Positions 1 to 5,331 of a DNA stretch of 12,872 nt are shown here, piece after piece (position 1 is the stretch's first letter; each line of letters opens with the position of its first letter). The DNA is taken from contig JAVVEZ010000092.1 in NCBI GenBank assembly GCA_032250895.1, positions 1-12,872 on the forward strand, given 5' to 3'. Source of the DNA: JAVVEZ01 sp032250895. Lineage in GTDB: Bacteria > Pseudomonadota > Gammaproteobacteria > Pseudomonadales > Pseudohongiellaceae. Under the pieces are notes generated by a model. It did no database searches, was not told the origin of the DNA, and saw nothing but the letters and a program-made list of their open reading frames with translations. The position numbers were made by a program, and so were the translations under genes.

Positions 1-102
1 CGCCTGCATGAAACCATCAAGGATGCCGTGGACCCCAACGGCATCATCTCAGCGGGCCGTTACGGCATCTGGCCGAAACACTTGAGGGATGAGCAGGCAT
101 GA
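1..102 (+). CDS. C-terminal end of a VAO/PCMH-type FAD-linked oxidase (partial)
   Basis: This is the 3' end of a gene that starts outside the window. The 33 visible residues include DPNGIISAGRYGIWP, which resembles the conserved tail of the vanillyl-alcohol oxidase / p-cresol methylhydroxylase family (DPNGI-x-x-PG-x-x-G-I-W). Such flavoproteins oxidise 4-alkylphenols such as p-cresol through a quinone methide. The TGA stop at 100-102 overlaps an ATG at 99, and a monohaem c-type cytochrome gene follows at once. In PCMH a cytochrome subunit takes electrons from the flavin, so a 4-cresol dehydrogenase flavoprotein subunit is the best inference. Too little is visible to separate 4-cresol, 4-ethylphenol, eugenol or vanillyl alcohol as substrate. 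Confidence 0.75.
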   Translation, partial: RLHETIKDAVDPNGIISAGRYGIWPKHLRDEQA

Positions 103-125
103 AAGCAAGGTTTGGAGCGAAGGTC

Positions 126-476
126 ATGAAGAGACGACTGTGCAAGCTCGTGCTGACATTTGTCGCCGCCGGCACTGCCACTACCGTAACGGCCCAGGAT
201 GCCGGACAGCTGAAAAAGAGTGAAGCGGTCTATACCTACTGGTGTGCGACCTGCCACGCATCCGGCCCCGGCATGCCGGGCACGCAGGCACTGCAGGCCA
301 AGTACAACGGCAAGCCGCCGGCAGTATTGATCGAACGTGCTGATCTGAGCCCGGAGCTGGTCAAACTCACCGTACGCAACGGGGTGTCGGTAATGCCCTT
401 TTTTCGCAAAACCGAAATCAGTGATGCAGAGCTGGATGCGCTGGCAGCCTGGCTGAGCAAGGGAACCTCTGAATAA
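126..476 (+). CDS. Monohaem cytochrome c, probable PCMH-type cytochrome subunit
   Basis: A 116-residue exported c-type cytochrome. Residues 1-23 are a signal peptide (basic MKRR, hydrophobic core, VTA before Gln24). The haem-binding motif CATCH is at 40-44, and the likely axial methionine is Met90 in VRNGVSVMPFF, which resembles the VRNG-x-x-x-MP segment of the p-cresol methylhydroxylase cytochrome subunit. It probably accepts electrons from the upstream flavoprotein in the periplasm. An in-frame ATG at 99 overlaps the flavoprotein stop (ATGA). I prefer ATG 126 because GGAG at 114-117 is correctly spaced and the resulting signal peptide is normal; ATG 99 would add nine residues. The last codons (GTSE-stop) come from a MITE-like insertion that starts at 462. 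Without it the protein would end in SKTQ. Confidence 0.85.
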   Translation: MKRRLCKLVLTFVAAGTATTVTAQDAGQLKKSEAVYTYWCATCHASGPGMPGTQALQAKYNGKPPAVLIERADLSPELVKLTVRNGVSVMPFFRKTEISDAELDALAAWLSKGTSE

Positions 477-621
477 CCCTGGCGTATCTCTGGCCTGTCA
501 GGCAGTGCCAGGGCCAAGGCGCCCTTGCGAAGGAATGCCATCAGCCTTTCGAGCAAGGGCAACACCGCAGTCGGACCTCTCAGACTCCCGCAGAGACACG
601 CCAGGGTTATTCAGAGGTTCC
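462..621. mobile_element. 160-bp MITE-like element with 31-bp terminal inverted repeats and a 4-bp target duplication
   Basis: The terminal inverted repeats are 462-492 and 591-621. They begin GGAACCTCTGAATAACCCTG and match at 30 of 31 positions; the one mismatch is A486 against C597. The element is flanked by perfect CAAG direct repeats at 458-461 and 622-625, as expected for a target-site duplication. The interior is non-coding and has a second, imperfect inverted repeat (GCCCTTGC at 521-528 with GCAAGGGC at 553-560, flanked by GAAGG / CCTTTC). No transposase is encoded, so it would be moved in trans. The outer GGAA...GAATAA pattern loosely recalls IS5-family ends, but I cannot assign a parent. 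As RNA it would form a long stem between two convergent genes and could act as a transcription barrier. Confidence 0.8.
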
Positions 622-650
622 CAAGACCCAATAGCACGCTCGCCCGCTCC

Positions 651-672
651 GGCAGAGCCTGGCGGCCCTGCC
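651..672. terminator. Possible hairpin between convergent genes
   Basis: GGCAGAGCC and GGCCCTGCC flank a TGGC loop. Read as minus-strand RNA the 9-bp stem is complete with one G-U pair; read as plus-strand RNA it has one A-C mismatch. It lies 14 bases past the stop of the minus-strand gene ending at 686. No good U-tract follows on that strand, and TTT follows on the plus strand. It may terminate the minus-strand operon, but this is uncertain. Confidence 0.35.
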
Positions 673-685
673 TTTGGAATAGGCT

Positions 686-1609
686 TCAATACTGCGCCGG
701 CAGCGGGAAAAGACCGTCATAGGGCGGCCAGTTCGGCACCGGCAGTTCCGGTGGTGCGTAATAGAACGAAGCATGTACGCTGCGAATTTTGGCATCATCG
801 ATATGGAACAGTTCGATGAAATGATTGCGGCGCTTGGGGTTTTGCGGGTCGCGCCGGAATACCGCATTCACCATCACGATCTGAGCCTGCTCGTCTACCA
901 GAAAGTAATCCCGCAGTGCCACGATGGCCACGCCGAAATCACCCTGGGTACGGCAATCCGTTTTGCCCTCGATGCCCAGATGCCCTTCCCGCAATGGCGC
1001 TCCGAAGGTCGGAAAACCATTTTCATAGCGCGAACAGCCGGGATGCCCCTTGACGATGTTGTCATTTTTGCTGGTGATACCATCGAAATAGGTATTGGTG
1101 ATGGCGACCAGGGCCTCACGCGACAAGCGATCTTTTCGGGGCACATTGCGCTCTACCGGCAGGGTTTCTGCCAGCGTTTGCAGGCTGAATGGCGTGTGGC
1201 CCTCTCCATTGATGCCTGGATCGCTCTCCCGTGAAATGATCCATTCGGCTTCGGTCACTTCACCTCGTGCCACTTTTACCCGGATGGCCGCCACCGCTTC
1301 CGTGCCGCTTTCACTGATGGTGCCAAAATAGCCGGCGGTGGCATTGGCGGAATCAAAGTAACGGCGCTGCGTGGAACCCAGGCCGGTCACACTGGCCCAG
1401 ACCCCCTCGCCTTCAGGAATGACCACCGAATTTTCTGTCTGGCGGAATCCGATGAACAGGCCGCCGGTTTCAGGCTGGTTGTTGACGACGGCATTCAGGT
1501 AGGCATCCAGATGCTTTCCCAGACAGGCCCGGTTACAGTTCTGGGCACTGGCAAGGGTGCTGACGGACAATGCCGCAAAGACAAGCAGCACGACGCTGAC
1601 TTTTTTCAT
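686..1609 (-). CDS. Secreted tandem NTF2-like protein (DUF8021-like), function unknown
   Basis: 307 residues with a clear signal peptide (1-22, ending ASA). The mature part looks like two NTF2/SnoaL-like halves. The first, about 26-127, contains a long N-terminal helix (ACLGKHLDAYLNAVV) and strands such as GYFGTISESG. The second, about 160-284, contains SREALVAITNTYFDGI and FIELFHIDDAKIRSVHA. Cysteines at 25, 29, 192 and 219 and the CSRYENG motif at 192-198 recur in the lipoprotein encoded at 4216-5205, so the two are paralogues and the cysteines may form disulfides. Similar proteins of unknown role are common in proteobacteria that degrade aromatics or steroids; I recall this as a DUF8021-type family and cannot verify it. 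GGGAG lies just upstream of the ATG. It is the last gene of the probable operon, 78 bases after the protease gene. Confidence 0.75.
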   Translation of the reverse strand: MKKVSVVLLVFAALSVSTLASAQNCNRACLGKHLDAYLNAVVNNQPETGGLFIGFRQTENSVVIPEGEGVWASVTGLGSTQRRYFDSANATAGYFGTISESGTEAVAAIRVKVARGEVTEAEWIISRESDPGINGEGHTPFSLQTLAETLPVERNVPRKDRLSREALVAITNTYFDGITSKNDNIVKGHPGCSRYENGFPTFGAPLREGHLGIEGKTDCRTQGDFGVAIVALRDYFLVDEQAQIVMVNAVFRRDPQNPKRRNHFIELFHIDDAKIRSVHASFYYAPPELPVPNWPPYDGLFPLPAQY

Positions 1610-1687
1610 GGGCTATCTCCCTTCTTGTAGTAAGTCCTGGAATTGTGCCCCAATACCTTATGCAACGCACGTGCTTCCCGACCAAGC

Positions 1688-3562
1688 TTACAGGAAAGAC
1701 TGTCCCGCGAGCAGGGGCGGTATCGGGCAGTCCAGCAGACTGGCGACGGCGCGCAACAGTTCGCCTTCTTCCGGGCTGACCCTGCCATCGGCGTCTATGC
1801 ACATCGCCATGGCTTTGAGCAAGCGGGGTTTGTGCAGCGGCTTGAGGTGCTTGAGCCGGTCCACGGCCTGATCCAGCAGGCCCATGTCATCAATATATTC
1901 GGGTTTGTAGGTGAGCGCGGACAAGTCGAGACTGGCCGCAGCGGCGGCAAACGCAGACTGTCGGGAGGCGTCTGCGCTGTGACCGGCGCCCGCCAGCACC
2001 GAAAACAAGACCTCACATTCTGTCTTCAGCCTGCTCAGATCCACGGACCTGAGCCGCTGCCTGGTGCTCTGATCGAGGTTGTAGCGCAGAATTTTGAATA
2101 GCGTCCATTCGAACAGACTGATGTTGTCATCCGCCACCATCAACTGGCTCAGAAAGCTCATGAAGGTGCGGTACTGGGGCGGCGATAACTGGTGCAGGCT
2201 GGGCAGCGCCAGATCCACCAGCGGCAAGGCCAGGGTTCTGGGCATCCCGCGCATTTTTGCCAGCACGCGTTGCAACTCGATAAAATTGTCGGCTGACAGC
2301 CCCAGCTTCAGAATGTCGAGTTGCTTCCGTACCGTCTCCGATTCCGAACTTTCGATCAACAATGAATAAATCACGGCGCTGGCGCCAAAGGTGCTGTGAA
2401 TTTCTTCCCTGAGATCTTCCGGAATGCCGGCCAGGGTGCTGGCAGCCAGCGCAATGTGCCCGGCGGAAGGATTACCGATGGCATCGATGGCCGAGCTCTT
2501 GCCGGCGAAGGCCGATGCCCCGGCAGACTGCGCCATGTTGGCCTGATGTTGGTCTGAGGTCTCGGCAAAGTCTCCCTGCCAGTTCGGATCGATACGCTTG
2601 ATTCGTTCCGGCAGTGGTGGGTGGGTCGCAAAGAGCCCCATGAAACCGCTGGCCAGCCCTTCGCCGAACAGCATATGACTGACCTCGGAAACATCCACAC
2701 TGTTTATTCTGGAGCCCTCCTTGAAGCCGCCGATCTTTTTCAAGGCGCCACTGATCCCGGCCGGGTTGCGGGTAAACTGCACAGCCGAGGCATCTGCCAG
2801 GAACTCCCGCTGCCGGCTCACCGCCGCCTTGATCATATTGCCGAAAAAGGTACCACCATAGCCGATCACCATCAGTCCCAGACCCAGCATGATGATGCCA
2901 CCGCCATTGCGGCTGCGGCGACTGCTGTAACGGCTGCTGTGCATGATGTAGAAGCCGATCAGACCCAGCACCATGATGCCGTACAGCAGACCGATCAGGT
3001 GAATGTTCAGCCGCATGTCGCCGTTGAAGATATGGCTGAATTCGTGGGCGATGACTCCCTGCAATTCCTCCCGCGACAGCTGTTGTATGCAGCCCCGGGT
3101 GACCCCGATGACCGCATCCTGCGAGTGATAGCCAGCGGCAAAGGCATTGATCGCCGGGTCTTCGATGAGGTAGACGGGCGGCACCGGCAGGCCCGAGGCG
3201 ATGGCCATTTCCTCCACCACATTCAGGATTTTGCGTTCATCCGCGTCACGGGTATTCAGGGTCAGAAGCCGGCCATGCATGGCTTCGGCCACACTTTTGC
3301 CACCCCCGCGCAGTTGAGCGAGCCGGTAGAGGGAGCCGAGCACCACCACGGCGATGACGCCCAGGCTGATCCTGGCAAACAGAGGTGAGGCGAAAAAATC
3401 CAAAGCGACAGCCGGCTCCTGGCTTGCACTGTCCTGGGCAAACAGCAGAGCCATGACCAGGAAGGAGGTCATCAGGATCAGCGTGGCGACGGCGCAGCAG
3501 AACAGGAATATCAACAGGCGCGTGGAGCTGCGGGCACGATCCTGATGGCTGAAAAAATCCAT
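1688..3562 (-). CDS. HtpX-like M48 zinc metalloprotease with C-terminal TerB-like tail
   Basis: A 624-residue inner-membrane metalloprotease. Predicted membrane segments are at about 16-43, 63-80, 187-207 and 222-243. The zinc motif HEFSH is at 173-177, inside GVIAHEFSHIFNGDMRLN, and the third ligand is Glu253 in QREFLADASAV, where A-D-A is the usual M48 signature. The PxxYLIEDPAINAFAAG segment near 129-144 is typical of HtpX-like M48B enzymes. HtpX itself is about 290 residues. Here about 290 more residues follow the peptidase domain, mostly helical, with TerB-like stretches at about 465-497 and 580-618 (CIDADGRVSPEEGELLRAV). The start lies 13 bases after lemA with AGGGG upstream. LemA and M48 proteases are a recurrent gene pair, so this is probably a membrane-protein quality-control protease working with LemA. 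Confidence 0.88.
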   Translation of the reverse strand: MDFFSHQDRARSSTRLLIFLFCCAVATLILMTSFLVMALLFAQDSASQEPAVALDFFASPLFARISLGVIAVVVLGSLYRLAQLRGGGKSVAEAMHGRLLTLNTRDADERKILNVVEEMAIASGLPVPPVYLIEDPAINAFAAGYHSQDAVIGVTRGCIQQLSREELQGVIAHEFSHIFNGDMRLNIHLIGLLYGIMVLGLIGFYIMHSSRYSSRRSRNGGGIIMLGLGLMVIGYGGTFFGNMIKAAVSRQREFLADASAVQFTRNPAGISGALKKIGGFKEGSRINSVDVSEVSHMLFGEGLASGFMGLFATHPPLPERIKRIDPNWQGDFAETSDQHQANMAQSAGASAFAGKSSAIDAIGNPSAGHIALAASTLAGIPEDLREEIHSTFGASAVIYSLLIESSESETVRKQLDILKLGLSADNFIELQRVLAKMRGMPRTLALPLVDLALPSLHQLSPPQYRTFMSFLSQLMVADDNISLFEWTLFKILRYNLDQSTRQRLRSVDLSRLKTECEVLFSVLAGAGHSADASRQSAFAAAAASLDLSALTYKPEYIDDMGLLDQAVDRLKHLKPLHKPRLLKAMAMCIDADGRVSPEEGELLRAVASLLDCPIPPLLAGQSFL

Positions 3563-3575
3563 GTGAATTCAGCCC

Positions 3576-4172
3576 CTAAAAAGAGACTTTTGGCGCTTGC
3601 TGAATCTGTTCGCTGTCGGCAAACTCCAGCAGGCTGGCATCGCTCGCATGGCCGAAGGCAGCCGCCAGCATGACCGGCGGAAAACTTTGCTTGTAGGTAT
3701 TGTAGGCGGTCACGGCATCGTTGAAGGCCTGTCGGGAAAACGCCACCTTGTTCTCGGTGCTGGTCAGTTCTTCCGTCAACTGCATCATGTTCTGATTGGC
3801 CTTCAGGTCCGGGTAGGCTTCCACGACCACGTTCAGCCTGCCGAGCGCCCCGCTCAACAGCCCTTCCGCCTGACCAAGATCCATCATCGCCTGGGAATTG
3901 CCCGGCGCGGCGGCTGCCGCCTGCAAACCGTTGAGAGCCTGATTGCGGGCATTGATGACGGACTCCAGGGTTTCCCGCTCATGCTTGAGATAGCCCTTGG
4001 CGGTATCCACCAGATTGGGGATCAGGTCATAGCGCCGCTTCAGTTGCACCTCGATCTGTGAGAAGGCGTTCTCATACCGGTTTTTCAGGGCCACCAGCTT
4101 GTTGTAGATGCCAATGACGGTAAATACGAGAAGGGCCAGGATGACCAGTATGATTATCGTTGAGGTTGCCAT
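3576..4172 (-). CDS. lemA: LemA family membrane protein
   Basis: A 198-residue protein with one N-terminal membrane anchor (about 4-24) and a coiled-coil helical body. The segment YNKLVALKNRYENAFSQIEV, followed by LKRRYDLIPNLVDTAKGYLKHE, is the LemA signature, with the usual NLV...KGY...HE spacing. The length is normal for the family. The ATG is preceded by GGAG at a 7-base distance. The gene lies directly upstream of the M48 protease, a conserved pairing in which LemA is thought to associate with the protease; its biochemical role is not established. It is 43 bases downstream of the lipoprotein gene on the same strand, so cotranscription is likely. Confidence 0.92.
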   Translation of the reverse strand: MATSTIIILVILALLVFTVIGIYNKLVALKNRYENAFSQIEVQLKRRYDLIPNLVDTAKGYLKHERETLESVINARNQALNGLQAAAAAPGNSQAMMDLGQAEGLLSGALGRLNVVVEAYPDLKANQNMMQLTEELTSTENKVAFSRQAFNDAVTAYNTYKQSFPPVMLAAAFGHASDASLLEFADSEQIQQAPKVSF

Positions 4173-4215
4173 TGCTTGCTCCGTAGTTGGGGTTTATGGG
4201 GTTTGAAAGGCACTC

Positions 4216-5205
4216 TCAGAAATTCCCGGCCTGGGGACGCCGGTAGCCGCCTTCCCAGCCTGTCGGCGAATCATAGGGGGCCTGAAAACCCATGGCCTCG
4301 ATCTCGTGGATCATGCCCTCGCTGATCTTGAAGATGTGGGCCGCAGGCAAATCGAAGGGATCGAAATTCACTTCGCGGCTGGTAATGCCGGGCACCCCTT
4401 TGATGGCAATGGTTTTGTTGGTCATCGAATGCCGGAAATGGGACAGCCCGAACACCAGCCCGGTCTCCGGATCGGCAATGTTGACCCGCCGGTTATCAAT
4501 GGCATCGATGTAACTCATGGTGCCGGTGTCCAGCTGCTCGGCGCAGCCCAGGGTGCCAAATACCGAGAACTCGCCGGCACCATTTGCCGGAACCGGGTTA
4601 CTGCTGGTCTGCAGACCGTTTTCCCGGCGCACACAGTCGTCGGCAAAGGGCGCCAGACTGCCGTCGTTCAAATTCAGCGCATCATAATAGGAATAGCCTA
4701 TCGTCAACAGTTCACTGCGCGGCATTCTTTCAGCTTCCGGAATCGTGCTCAACAGGCCGGGGCGTGGGCTCTGCAGATTGGTCAGTCCGGCCTCCCGGAG
4801 ATTGCGGGCAATCAGATGTTCGGCCGCCTGAATCTGACCATCCACGACGTACAGGCGCAGCGCCAACTCGATGGGTTTGCCATTTTCCTCCATGACGCCA
4901 ATAAAACCGACCTGTCGGGATAGGGTGTCCGGAACATAAATCCTGAAATCCCCGGGCAGCGCGGAAGCCGTCTGCCAGAGACCTTCGCCGGGGTTCTTTC
5001 TTTCCAGATTTTCAATGAAGCGAAAATCTTCGGCCAGTGACAAACTCTGCGGGCTATGCGCCACCAGAGCCTTCAGGTAATCATCTGCCACCTGTATCAG
5101 GCACTCTCTGTCAGTGGTGCAGGGTACAGACTCCACCTCGGCCTCCGAACACGCCACCAGCACGGAAATAATGGGAATACAGGCCAGGATCGCAGAATTT
5201 TTCAT
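4216..5205 (-). CDS. Lipoprotein with tandem NTF2-like halves (DUF8021-like), function unknown
   Basis: 329 residues. The N-terminus has a lipobox (LVAC, lipidated Cys19) after a hydrophobic stretch. Residue +2 is Ser, not Asp, so the outer membrane is the likely destination. The body has an N-terminal NTF2-like half (about 34-135, with FRFIENLERKNPGEGLW and GFIGVMEENGKPIELALRL) and a second half (about 160-305, with SELLTIGYSYYDALNL, CVRRENGLQT at 191-200 and HIFKISEGMIHEIEAM). Cys29/35 and Cys191/221 match the cysteines of the protein encoded at 686-1609, which is its paralogue. AGGAAGGA lies immediately upstream of the ATG. It appears to be the first gene of the lemA-M48 operon. Ligand or partner is unknown. 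Confidence 0.78.
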   Translation of the reverse strand: MKNSAILACIPIISVLVACSEAEVESVPCTTDRECLIQVADDYLKALVAHSPQSLSLAEDFRFIENLERKNPGEGLWQTASALPGDFRIYVPDTLSRQVGFIGVMEENGKPIELALRLYVVDGQIQAAEHLIARNLREAGLTNLQSPRPGLLSTIPEAERMPRSELLTIGYSYYDALNLNDGSLAPFADDCVRRENGLQTSSNPVPANGAGEFSVFGTLGCAEQLDTGTMSYIDAIDNRRVNIADPETGLVFGLSHFRHSMTNKTIAIKGVPGITSREVNFDPFDLPAAHIFKISEGMIHEIEAMGFQAPYDSPTGWEGGYRRPQAGNF

Positions 5206-5246
5206 ATTCCTTCCTCTTCGTTATCAATTATCAAGGATCGGAGCGC

Positions 5247-5252
5247 TATAAT
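5247..5252 (+). promoter_or_regulatory. Candidate -10 box for rlmKL
   Basis: A consensus TATAAT hexamer lies about 80 bases before the preferred rlmKL start. The sequence 17 bases upstream (5224-5229) is a poor -35 match, so the promoter would be weak or activator-dependent. A nine-codon ORF (5261-5290) starts at the predicted transcript start and ends in TAA. Confidence 0.4.
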
Positions 5253-5283
5253 CGACGCGCATGGAAGTCAGTAAGTGCCACAG

Positions 5284-5313
5284 AGTATAAACGGCTGCTT
5301 CGTCACAATACAA
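5284..5313 (-). promoter_or_regulatory. Candidate sigma-70 promoter for the lipoprotein-lemA-M48 operon
   Basis: On the minus strand, TTGTAT (plus coordinates 5308-5313) and TATACT (5284-5289) are separated by 18 bases. The predicted transcript would have a leader of about 70 bases before the lipoprotein ATG. It overlaps the leader of the divergent rlmKL gene, so the two transcription units may interfere. Confidence 0.45.
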
Positions 5314-5331
5314 ACAGGAACGGCTGTCCAC

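Noticed and set aside
2621..3388. 255-codon open frame on the plus strand
   Set aside because: It is antisense to the M48 protease, whose zinc motif and membrane segments are unmistakable. The shadow product has biased His/Gln/Asp composition and no recognisable domain.
5275..5331. GTG start 19 codons upstream for rlmKL
   Set aside because: The extension does not resemble RlmL N-termini, which begin near LFAT-x-x-RGLE. ATG 5332 has an acceptable Shine-Dalgarno site.
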